DNA from: Anarhynchus alexandrinus
Taxonomy: Eukaryota > Chordata > Aves > Charadriiformes > Charadriidae
DNA length: 64,000 bases
Assembly: GCA_008711295.1 (NCBI GenBank)
Contig: VUYV01000752.1
Location: 63,688-127,687, forward strand
Reading direction: 5' to 3'
Each line of letters opens with the position of its first letter. The first letter of the stretch is position 1. The translations under genes and the position numbers were made by a program. Below the pieces are notes generated by a model. The model had not been told where the DNA came from. It searched no databases and saw only the letters and a program-made list of their open reading frames with translations. Below, piece by piece: positions 53,281 through 64,000 of this stretch.

Positions 53281-56200
53281 GACTAGCCCTACAGTAAATG
53301 AAACAGTTAGGAAGTATCATACTCTTTTAGCTGTCTCCGAATGTGCTGGACTCAAGCTTTCAGCTGGCATTAATTTCTTCTTGATATCGGGTGCTGTTGT
53401 CAGTTACTGATGCATTTAGACAACAAACAATAAATATCTTTTTCTTTGTTAATGAGCTTGCCAGCATGACATAAGGCCTCATTTTTTAAAACAAAGATTT
53501 CTCTATTTGTCTCTAAAATGTGCTTTTCAGTTCTGGAGGACAGCACTGTAATTCTATAATCCTTCTATATTTTGTCACCTTAGGAGTCGCTGGCATATCT
53601 TATATTTATGGATAACCCATAGTGAATAAACTACACATAACATTAAAAAAAATAATCATTGTTCTGGCCAGTGTCAGAGCCACAGTGAAAAACTAGAGGA
53701 AAAACAAACATGGATGGGAATCCTGGTATGGTCTGGATGGTGAGATAGGATAAAATATCTTTTCTATTATGATAAAGTAAGGGCTTATTTTCTTTAGCAG
53801 TACAGGTAAAGCACTCCAACACAGACATCATGGGCTGTATTTTTCAGGAAGAAGATTGTGTGCTAGGGATATCAATTTATTAGAATTGCATCCCCTCGTG
53901 CTTCACTTTCACGCTCTACCAAATGTCAGAGTCTCATCTTTGGTGGACAACAAGCAACTTGCTAGACCATAGTTCCCTTTTCTTGCTCTCTCCTTTCTCC
54001 CCAGCCCTAGGATTTATGAAAAGTACCAAACTGCCTTTCAAAATTTGCTCTGCTTTGCAGTTGTATATAGATCCCTTGCTGGAAGTCTTTAATCACAGGG
54101 GCCACAAGAAACAAGCTTTTGAAAAATATTCATGTTACATTTGTTCATAAACATGCTTTATACGAGAACAATGTTCTTCAGTTAAGAACTGTTGTTTAAG
54201 TTGCAAAATACACACTTTGGCATTGAATGAAGGCTGTCCAACCTCCTGCTTTTCCCCTTTTCCATTCATACCTTGCTTGTGGGAAATCATTTCCTTGCCT
54301 TCAAAATGGTACAATCCTAGGCCGTGATGACAAATTATTTTTCTTATAGGAACATACCTCATTTGGTACATGGCCAAATAGAGCTGAATGAGTGAGCGGC
54401 TATTCAATAGACTGCTTTCTTCTTGCTTAGCATAAAGCCCCAAGGTCTATTAACATCACCAGCCAAACCCTAGTAAAAGGACCTAGCAAAATTTTCCCAG
54501 GGGTTATCGCTGGCGATCATCCCTACGCTCTCTTGGTGAATCATCAGCACATTCTGGCCTAATATAAGATTTTTAGGCCTGATGTTTTGTGACTGCTTAA
54601 CATTACACAGTCCCATTGATTTCAAATGCAGCCGTGAATGTTGCAGCATTTTCACACATCGGTCTCCTTAAATGGGGTGTTCAGAAAACTAGGAATATGA
54701 ATTTGCAACTAGCTATGAAAAACTTAGCTTAAAAGACTTACCTCACATCACAAGAATCTGTTGTATAAGTAAGATTGAGTTACCTGGGATCGTATTTATC
54801 TTTTACAGATAATTAAAAAATAATACACTTGAGGTCAGCCAAATTCTCTCTCCATCCATCTATTTACCTGCCTGCCTCTCCGCCCTGACAACGTGTGAAC
54901 CTGCTGGGCAGTTTCAGAACAATTTCACAGAAGGTCAGTGATGTCTAAGATAAATTAACGTTCTTAAGACCGTGCCCACTTGGGTAGAGGTGAGGACCCA
55001 GAATGGGCTCAGACACAACGTGGGCAGCCATTTGCTTAGGCCAACAGAGAAGTTACAGAAGAAGTAGGGAAAGGGGTTTAAGGGATGGAAAGCTGCAAAC
55101 TGTGGAAAAACAGTTTTTATTAGTTCTGTAGTTCATTAAAAGATTTCCTTTTCTATGGACTTACATACCTCTCAAGCTTTTTAGGTAGGGCCCTTCTTTT
55201 TTATTAATTTCCTTCACTATACAACCCTAATTAACTCCTACAGAAAGCTTAGGGGAAAAAAAGAGTAACTGACTATATCAGACTGCACCAGAATGTATAT
55301 ACATCAGAAGGAAAGGTGTGGACAGCAAATTAAACCTGTGCAAGGCTGCCTTAATTCTGGCATTTCCTACCTTATATGTGTTTGATGCTTGAACCTTAGA
55401 ATCCTTGCTTTTAATAAGGTGTTTTGCAAATCTAATATTTACACATACACAGATGGGAGCCACAGGACTAAGAATGCATGCAAAGCATTTCTGACTGCAA
55501 TATCATTCCTGCAATTGAGAGTTTGAAATATAGAGTTCTTGACATTGTCTTATTAGCGAATTGCTAAATCTGGCATATTTTAAATTCGCAGTTCAACTAT
55601 AGTATTTGAAAGCAGGAAACAATTACCAAATTTGCTTTTAGAAATGCTTAAGTGATAGCAGGATGTGAAAAGTACGACAGCTTTTTCATGTTGATGCAGC
55701 TGGGTCCTGAGTTTAAAAACTGATTTATTTTATGGATTTCAAATAACACATTTAATGCCTTGCATCTTGAAAGAACTGAACAGACAGTTTCATTGATTTC
55801 AACAGACTGACTTACAGATAGCAAAAGGGTAACAAAGTTCTATTTGTGCATTTTTTTCCTAGTATTCTTCTTTCTTGCAGGAAAAATATTAGACATCAGG
55901 AACTAGATGATAATTGACTGAAAAAAAAAATCCCACAAGATATCTACAGTTAATTGGTGTCGCAATATATGATCCCGGTGAAAAAGCCATGGCTCTAAGC
56001 AGGATGTAAGCTGCACATAAAAAATACACTTGTGTTAATTACACAAATGTGCTTGTCTTTGTCTCCATATATGTTTATGTATACCTACTCGTCTACAGAG
56101 ATTAATTAGGAAAAAAAGCAATTCTGAGGAAATAAGATTTCTAAGGTCCCAGATCAACGTTCAAGGCAAATAAGGATAGTCCCGGGCTCTTGCAGACTGT

Positions 56201-57200
56201 GATGCTCTGGGCTCCCAGGGTCCAGGTCACCATGACGAATTTAACATATGCTAATGTAGGTCTGGAAGCCTAAGGTAGAAATTTGCATCTGTGCATGACT
56301 AGGGCAGGAATCAAAAAAATACCAAGAGAAATATAGAGAAAAGAAGAAAAGAAATGGTGGTGCAGGAAGCATACAAGTGGATCAGATTGAGCTTTTGCAA
56401 AGCAGAACACCTAGGGTATATTGGAGATGCTTTACCAGCTACATGGGTTAACATGCTACAAATCCTTTTGAGTCCTAACTTGTGGCTGAAGTTTTTGAGT
56501 CAGTCTGATGTCAGAGGGAATGAAAATAACATCATTCAGTGGCAAAAAAATCAGGTGTGCCTGAGAGGTTTTCTCTCTCCCATGATGCCTGCATTCGGGG
56601 ATTGGGTTAGGAAAGGTTGGTTTGAAAAGCATGGTAAGCATCACACAGGAATTCACACCCTAAATCTCCCAGCAACTCTGGCCTTTCCCCCCACAACCAG
56701 GAATCCCACTCAGAAGTACTTTCCCTCTCTTGAGATATAAGGTTTTGCTGCTCTGTTTTTCCACTAGCAGAAACCAACATAATATGGGGAGGAGCAAGAC
56801 AGGAATTGCAGACAGTGTTTCCTGATTTGCGTAAAGAGAGGAAAATGCAGAGGGAATAACTGACAAAGGAAAGGAGAAGTTGTGAATGGAAGTGACATAT
56901 CAAGGCATTCACTTAAGCGTTTGATGGTTTTAACCCTCTGTGAAATTCCAGATGGGGATTTGAAAGCACGAGTCTGCTGCCCGCGGCCAGGTCACTACTT
57001 CATCATTTCTAACGAGGTGGCATCACTCAACCAGACAGAAATAGACTGCTCCTCAGCAGAATCTAACAGCCAAGCAAAATCTGCAGGAGTTCCTTATAGT
57101 TCATAAATACAGTCAGGTTACAAACCCATGATTTAAAGGCCTTTAAAAATCACTGATTATTCGGGCATCTCCTGTGATAAACTGTCACACAATTTAATTA
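53281..57200. other. Intergenic DNA, no gene
   Basis: AT-rich. The 128-codon ORF at 56354-56740 (plus) resembles nothing known. Segments around 53.40-53.52 kb look like conserved noncoding DNA, which is unproven. Confidence 0.4.
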
Positions 57201-57651
57201 TCTTCCACAGTACCAATTTAGCGTGATCCCTCGAGACATGCCACTGAACTCTGCCTTCACGCTGAGCAAACGGTTCAATTACATCCTCTTCAGCCCTTTG
57301 GACACAGAGGAGAGGCACGTTCATCGGTCGCACGCCCTGCTGAAGTACCAGACACCAGTAGTCATCTTTGGCAACTTGACCTTGCCGCTGTTTTTTTTTG
57401 CGTCCATGCCAGCTATGAGCCCCATGCCCCACAGAAGAGCAGAAACCAAGGTGGGGAAGAGTGGAGGAAGCCCCTGGGCACGCTGGCTTCACTTCCAGCA
57501 GGACGCTTGCTCTGCCTGCTCTTTGCCTTGTTCCTTGCTGTCCCTGCCTGGCAGGCAGTTTCCAAAGGGAGAATGCTTCCACCTCATTGCCTTGTATAAA
57601 CTGCTGGTAGTTATGGAAAGAGGCTAGGAAAACATTCACAGATACTTCCAC
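57157..57651. other. GC-richer segment open on both strands
   Basis: A minus ORF of 164 codons and a plus ORF of about 134 codons (57223-57627) overlap in a stretch clearly GC-richer than its flanks. On the plus strand an acceptor-like TCTTCCACAG precedes YQFSVIPRDMPLNSAFTLSK and then NYILFSPLDTEERHVHRSHA. Neither reading is recognised. It may be a fragment of an unknown repeat, an old gene copy or a noncoding RNA exon. Confidence 0.25.
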
Positions 57652-59859
57652 CTAAGCAAGGTTTCGTTCCCACACGTTTCACAGGGACCCAGCTCCTCTT
57701 GTTTGATCCAGCAGTAAAGTTGCATAGCTGGTACGCAACAGCCTCCCTAAATTTTGCGATGACAGAAGCTCACAAAATCTTGTATGAGACCATAAGAATA
57801 GCATATGGTTTCACTGCAGAATAAAGCAAAGCTGAGCACACACGCCCCCCACTACCCCTTAGTTCGCAACAGATCGAGGGAAAACCATAAGGTGAACATA
57901 CTTGACAGCAGAATGCCCGGGATTATGAATCCAGAATAGCAAAAGAGAAACCACAACCTTTTTCTGTTGTGGAGATGTTTATGAAGAAACCCTACATCTG
58001 AGCAGGCCAAACTTTGCAACAGCTTGGCTCCAGACCTAGTGTTGTGGCTCAGAGTTATCTCTGCTTATCGCAGGGTACGTTGCTTTGAAAGCAGAATCCT
58101 GTTTTTCTGAGGTCCTTGCCGTGCCCAAGGTTGTCCTTTAATCTTGCAGCGCAGGTTAATTCTGCCCGGCTGAAAGGTCGAGCACACGAGGTTTGGGCTG
58201 GGCAGCCAGGCCCTGCATACACGCTCGCTTTAGCTACAAGTTGCCCAGACTCCTGCTGGGTTTTCAAGAAAACCTCTTCCTCCTTATAAGGGGAGCAAAG
58301 CCAACACTCACACGCTGGAAAAGTCATCAAAAGCAACAAGGCCAGCAGGAGCCTGACAAAAAGGTTTTCACCTTTCCAAAATTCAAACACCAGATCCCTG
58401 GAAGTGACTGAACAACACTCAAGGTAGTGATGTTGAGCATACTTCCAAACGGCTGTGGGACTCGAGAAAGCAGATGGATACAGGGAGATGGGTGCGTTAG
58501 GTCTGCAAAGTCAGCACTGTCCTGTTGCCTTGCTTGGTTGAATTCCCACAAAGGACATCCTTCTCCCAGTACTGTTTAAGAGAGTCAGTGGTTTTGTGGA
58601 TAATCCACTAAATTATTGTTTATTAATATTACTGATATTATTATATTTAAAGACCCTCTCATCCAAGCTCTGTCTCATATCTTACATGGTTTTGAGAAAA
58701 TTAAGTTTGTTACATTCCATCAATATGAATCACAGCTTGCTCAAGTACATAAGTAGTACGGCAAGGAGAAAAATCATTTATATGAGGGAAGCAGTCAATT
58801 ACTCCATTGATGTGTGCTGTTTTATAGGCTTTTCACTGCCAATCAGTGTCACAGCTTTTCCTCTCTTTTTCCGAACAAGTGCACATTATTTTATGCAGCT
58901 CAACTGATTTTAGCCTGGCAGCACTCTGTAAATAAAGCTGCCCCTTGTCAAACAGTTAACTGCTTTCCCTTTGCACATCACCTCTGAACATTGCCAGAGG
59001 AACCACAAGCCACCATCAATGGTTAGTGGCCCAGGCAGGCACCAGAAGGCAATCCGACCATCTCCATTTCACATCAATGCAAAACGCAGCTGGAGAGTAA
59101 GAAGTATTTGTAGCCTGGGAGTCATCTCAAAGCAGAGCAAGGTTCACAGTATCCTCCCCCCGAGCCTTTGGGCAGGAGGCAAACTCTGATTACTCGGTCC
59201 AAAGTTGAGTTATTTTGAAATGTCAGGACTGAAGAGGGATTTGGTGGCGTGGGTTTTTGTGGACTGTTGTTTGATTTTTTTAAGTAGCTAAGCGAGGAGC
59301 AATTTGATTGGGAAGCAGCAGAAGTCTCGTCGCACTGGCACTGATTTTATCTGCGCTACCATTTAAGCATTTGGTTGCAATTTTTCCTAGCTAGTGGTTT
59401 CAGCAAAGGTTCCTGTTTAACTAATAAAGACATCATAGCCATATAAGCTGTTGAAGACCCTTTGCACTTACAGACAGGGCTCCTGAATCTCTGAAACAGC
59501 CCCGGTTGCACTAGAGACCTCTGTTTATGTGAACTGTCCTAGTCTCTGGCAAAGGCTGTGCTGAAAACAACAGGAGATTGTTGTGTTCCTCCAGACAGAA
59601 AAAGAAAAATAAAAGCAGCATTCAACCAGGACCTCCTCAAGAGGGTCTTGCTTGAGTGAAATGGTGCTGGAAACTCATAAAAGCTTTGCAATGTCCTACC
59701 CAGCTGGGAAATGCTCTCACTGCACAAGAGACAACTTAGTTCATTCATGCTGTACAGCAACATTCACATTTTTCCAGCTCAGTGACTCTGACATGCAGAC
59801 ATGGGTAAAGACAGAGTGGGGAAGAAAGACATTTCAGCTTTTTCCTCCAGGCTTTTAGC
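57652..59859. other. Intergenic DNA, no gene
   Basis: Mixed composition, with GC-richer patches at about 58.1-58.5 kb and AT-rich complex sequence at 58.6-58.95 kb. No gene or repeat recognised. Confidence 0.45.
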
Positions 59860-60010
59860 TCTAAGACAATATTATCCAGTGATTAGGTTACTGCTATCCA
59901 GACCCAGCTGTTATTTTTGGATCTGCCCTTTTCCAGGTTTCTGACATCAGACAGTCGCTAAAATTCAGCGTTCCTCAGTGCCCTCATCTATAAAATGGGG
60001 GAGAAAAATT
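59860..60010 (+). mobile_element. MIR-like SINE remnant
   Basis: The order fits MIR: GTGATTAGGTTACTG, then GACCCAGCTG (for the usual CCCAGCTCTGCC), and finally CTCAGTGCCCTCATCTATAA followed by AATGGGG, the most conserved MIR 3' motif. It is highly diverged and very old. Confidence 0.65.
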
Positions 60011-63000
60011 CTTTTAAATATGAGGGTAAAACATTTTTTGAAAGCTGCGATGCTTTCCTATCGACTCCGTGGGAAGGCAAACTATTTCTGTCTTACAAGC
60101 TACCATTACCTTGTAAGGGGACCTGTTGTCTCTGCAAATACATGGCAGAATTTTGTTGTGACTGGGTAAATAGTTTTTGTTTTGTCCACCAGGAAACCTG
60201 GTATCAAAAGTTCTATTTAGCTGCTTGGATCCAACTAAACCTTCAAAAAACATTCTTATCGTACACGTCCGCGCTTAGAGTTCCCCAACTATTTGATAGA
60301 TTTTTTTTTTTTTTCCCAAAATAACTCCACATAGAAGCATGCCCTTAAGGTTCACGTCTTTCACTGAAATCAATCAACAATATAGGATCAGGCCCTAGTA
60401 AAGAGCTTTAGAGGCACTTTGTAGATTGATTTGCTCAGCTAAACTGTTATTTAATTTAACGTGAAGAAATGTTCTGTCCCATCTCAATTCACACAGCTCC
60501 AGAGGGATGTCACAAGAAAATACTGTCCTCCTTGGAAGAAAAAATAGAAAAGATAATTCATTTTATTACTTTCTAGTTAGAAAGCAGTTTCTGTCTCAAA
60601 TTTTCCCCCAACTCTACAGAGAGAATCAATTGGGAAGGGAATAAGGAACTTTGACAGTACCTGAAGGAACTCTCCCTATAATTCAAATACAACCCTGACC
60701 TGGAGGGATGAAGTCAGAAGATATATGTCTGCTTAAGTCCATCAGCTGATTAACACATGAAATTTTCTCACAGTATTTTATGATTTATGATGGCTGATTT
60801 GAGCAAAAAAATAAAATTGCACCAAGCATGGAGAAAATTCATCAAAGCTTTTGTAGAAGATGGGCATGCAGGAATGACAGTGCTACTGCTAAAAGAAAAA
60901 TAGCACCACTTAAATGTACTTTGCAAAGGCAGATGAACAAACAAAAATGCCCCTTCACTATGTAAGGTATCAACACACATTTTTCCTCAAATTGTTGATG
61001 TTTTTCCTTAAATTGTTGATGGTAAACAGTTGAAAGTATTATCAGAATTGTCTTTACTTATCCTTATGATGAGTAAACTTTGTCCTGCTGCCCAGAATGA
61101 GTTAAAACTAGAGAAATTGGGGATTTCTGCATATATTTCAGTCAATTTTATTCCAAAAGCAGAGAAAAGGGATGGAAATGGCAAGCATTGTTAGAGAAAC
61201 CAAATGTCTCCATAGTTTGCAGCCTATTTAAGACATGCCTGCTGAGCTTTTGGACTATAGTACCAAATTAAATGACACTCAGTGTGCCTGTATGACCAGG
61301 AGTGTCCTCACCTTAAGGTGAGGAAGGATGTAGAAAGATTTCATGATGAAGTGTAGCAGATATATAAGAAACAAGAGAATCCTAGTATGTAATAATATTG
61401 TAGGGATTGTTATAGAATAATTTAAAAGTGTAATTGGCAGAAGCATTTTCTGACCTGGTCAGCAAGGGGAAGTTGTGTATTCAATTATAAGCTGTACATG
61501 CGCAGAGAAATCATAAGGTATGTCTTTAAGAAATACAAAGGTAACACACTGGTCAAAAAAGATAAAGACAGTGTTTTGGAGACTGAGATTTAGGTGTACT
61601 TGCTCAGGTGCATAATTTACCTGTGAATTGTGTCACAGCATTGCTTAATATTGTTGCTTCATAATATTGCTTCATTCTGGCAAACTTATGCAGAAATTAA
61701 TAAGCTTTACAGGTGAATATTTGCATTTAAAAAATGCAATAGATAACCTTTTCTAATCCAGCCTGCCCCTGTATACCCATGGTCTCTCTGCTGGTTTATC
61801 AGAAGCAAAAAAAATTAGAGAGCCTGGGGAAGCTTAACTTGCACAGCAGAACCCTTGTGAGGCTGCAGCCAGCAACCTTGTAGGAAAATGCTCGTGATGG
61901 CCTTATCTGGGGGAGGTCAGCTCCCATAGGGACTGGGTGGCAGCAGCTCCAGTGCTTATTAAATGCATTAGTTTGCAGTTCGGAGGACTGCGCCGCACCT
62001 CTCGCTCCGCAAAACAAAGGCGTAAGGCCCATGTAGAAGAAACTAACAAACACCACAAGCTGATACGTTCAAGGCTTCCCTGCCCTTGTGCTCAGGAGCA
62101 CAGGGGTCAGCAAAGCAGGGTTTGGCAGCCTGCACCAGCAAGTCTCCTGCATGTTTGCAGGAACGGTTTGAGTCTCCTTCACAATAAAACTTCAGTTTCA
62201 GGTCCTTATAAAAAACAAACAAGCCCTCCAACAATAAGGGGAAAGATATTCCCAAAGAGGATACTTTTAAGTATTTTAGTAGCATAGCAAGATGTCTGCG
62301 GCATAGCTCAGCTCTGCCGTACCCTATGGCACTGAGAACGTGTCTGGTTTTATCTGTTATTTTTCCACAGCTTGTCTCTTGGCTTCCTCAGCCATCGCAG
62401 CCCTATATTTACACAGCTGCCTCTGAAGCTGTAAGTCAGCAGCAGAGATTGTTGCATAAACAAATGGAACATGTGGATCTTGCCAAATATCACTTACCCC
62501 AGTTTTCATCCTCCTTCTTAAGCAGTTTATGTTTTGGCACTAACAGACTTCCTGAAAATTAAAAAGAAAATGCTTTCTGCTGTGTTTCATGTATAATGCA
62601 TATCTGTTTTGGCAGAAGAAAAAGTTTTGAATAGCTTTAGGATGGCAGAAAATACAAATAAGAGAGGTTTCAGTGTAATATAGCGAAACTCACTACAACA
62701 TCAAGACCAGCGCTGAGCATGCTGCGTGTTACCACCTGAGCCACGGAGCCCCCTCCGCTCCCAGCCCTGCCCACGACCCTTCAGCTTTGGCTGGAGAAAC
62801 TCAACCTGCCAGGTCAGGCTTATTAACGCGGTCTGATGTGCTGGGGCCAGACTCAGCAGTTGTGCTTGCTTCTCTCCTTCCCTCAGTCATAACCTGAACA
62901 CGGCGGGATATCAGAATAAGGAAACAGCTTTTCACACCTTAAGGACACATTTTAAAACATAACTTTTTCAGCAGCATTTTGATGATCAATTGACTTTCAC

Positions 63001-63417
63001 GTGAGGGACATGACTGACTAACCTCCAACATCTGTTTCCTTAATTTTTTTTCTCAGTTGCAATAAAGGAATTTATGCCGTTGTTTCCCTCTGGAGGTGAA
63101 AATAGCCCCTGCCTGCCGAATAAATGCTGTGCAACAGGGAACACCACACTGAGTATGGGAGACAGATCAGGATGAAGAGATCTGTATTCTGAAATTAAGT
63201 TATCAAAGGTCTCTGAAGCTACAGATGTTGCTATAAATAGATCAACATCCTGCATTACTAGAAACTTCAGAGGAGTCTGTTTCACAGTACTTCATTCCTC
63301 TGTTGTGCTAAGTGAAAATACAGATCAGGGTAGGCAGGGTTGTACCAAGTTCAATAACAGAAAAAGTGTGTTATTGAACACAAGAAATAGCCAGATATCC
63401 ATTTGGCAGCATCAAAC
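60011..63417. other. Intergenic DNA, no gene
   Basis: AT-rich. It includes a T-run near 60.30 kb and a short GGATCAGGCCCTAGTAAAG piece (60386) of the kind seen in old amniote repeats. GC-richer patches lie near 61.9-62.2 and 62.7-62.9 kb. No gene recognised. Confidence 0.4.
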
Positions 63418-63770
63418 CATAGACTCCATGGAGTAATTTAGGCTGAGAGGGACCAGCTGAGGACAGGTTGCCCAGGGCGAGGTCCTCTAATGTATCCCAC
63501 GGAGAGGCATACCTCTCCGGGCACCTGTGCCAGTGTGGGATCACCCTCAGGGTGAGGCATTTTTCTTTAAATCTGACTGCAGTTTCCCTTGTTGCAACTT
63601 GTGCCTGCTGCCTCTCCTATCACTGTGCCCCTTCAAGAGAAGTCTGACTCAGTCTTCCCTATGTCCTTATGTTAGACACAGGTAAACAGAAAGAAGGTCT
63701 CCCCATTGTCTTACCTTCCTTAAGCTAAACAAACCCCATTTTCTAGGAAAACCCATTCAGCAGTTTCTAG
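63418..63770 (-). mobile_element. CR1 LINE, 3' region, diverged
   Basis: In reverse orientation: the diverged terminal repeat (CCATAGACTCCATGGAGTAA), GAGGGACC, AGGTTGCCCAGGGCGAGGT, the TGCCAGTGTGGGATCACCCT equivalent of TTCCAGTGCCTCACCACCCT, TTTCTTTAAATCT, CTATCACTGTGCCCCTTCAA, and AAGGTCTCCCCATTG leading to AAGCTAAACAAACCCCA. It retains more of the element than the other copies but is more diverged. Confidence 0.85.
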
Positions 63771-64000
63771 CATTGAAGGCATTAATTCTTTCACTGCTCT
63801 GCTCCCCTCCCCAGAAGGTGTCGAGACAGACTATTTGCAGAGGTTGAGCGTGAAGAAATTGTGTGCCAGGAGAAATGAGGGTCATAAGGAACCAAAAGCA
63901 TCTCAGACTCACCCCTACTTTTAGCACATGATTGTGGACTTTGCCAGTAACAGCTGCGCCAACCAGGGATAAAGATAAATCTGAGCCCATTCAAACAAAA

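Noticed and set aside
54600..60410. Recurring short motif like CATTGATTTCAA (near 54.61 and 55.79 kb) as a repeat family
   Set aside because: Similar to pieces of old amniote repeats, but the matches are too short to support separate features.

Overview
This is a 64-kb piece of a vertebrate, almost certainly bird, genome. It has one intron-split protein gene, AT-rich noncoding DNA, 3' ends of CR1 retroposons, one solo LTR of a type I know from bird genomes, and faint MIR-like SINE remnants. Nothing looks bacterial, and the long ORFs are by-products of GC-rich islands or unspliced reading.

Left third (about 2.7-19.8 kb, minus strand). The window holds the complete MYLIP (IDOL) gene, the FERM-RING E3 ubiquitin ligase that marks LDL-receptor-family proteins for lysosomal degradation. 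I reconstructed seven coding exons by reading splice sites. They join without a frameshift into 445 codons, the length of the human protein. The start lies in a large CpG island at 18.4-19.8 kb with a TATA box and two CCAAT boxes. The 3'UTR runs to a canonical poly(A) signal near 2.7 kb and carries 8-mer seed matches for miR-19 and miR-25/92. Intron 2 is 9.6 kb. It contains a second CpG island (about 14.0-14.4 kb) and two DR4-type nuclear-receptor half-site pairs near 17.5 kb, which fit the known LXR control of this gene.

Right two thirds (about 20-64 kb). I find no confidently recognisable intact gene. This agrees with the long gene-poor interval 5' of MYLIP in other vertebrates (human 6p22.3, towards DTNBP1). 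It holds CR1 3' ends (22.2, 44.0, 47.0 and 63.4 kb, plus an older one at 25.4 kb), a solo LTR with a 5-bp target duplication (36.6-37.1 kb), MIR-like remnants (40.7 and 59.9 kb), a GT-rich repeat-like block (23.4-24.5 kb) and microsatellites. A decayed C2H2 zinc-finger array lies at 32.56-32.87 kb on the minus strand and is invisible as an ORF. Some AT-rich stretches look like conserved regulatory DNA. A few open segments at 52.4-53.3 and 57.2-57.6 kb are unresolved candidates.

The functional story is one gene and its control. A sterol-responsive, microRNA-regulated ligase sits beside a gene desert that may hold long-range regulatory elements. I found no convincing new biological system. The zinc-finger remnant, the candidate LXR elements and the unresolved segments at 52-53 and 57 kb most merit follow-up.
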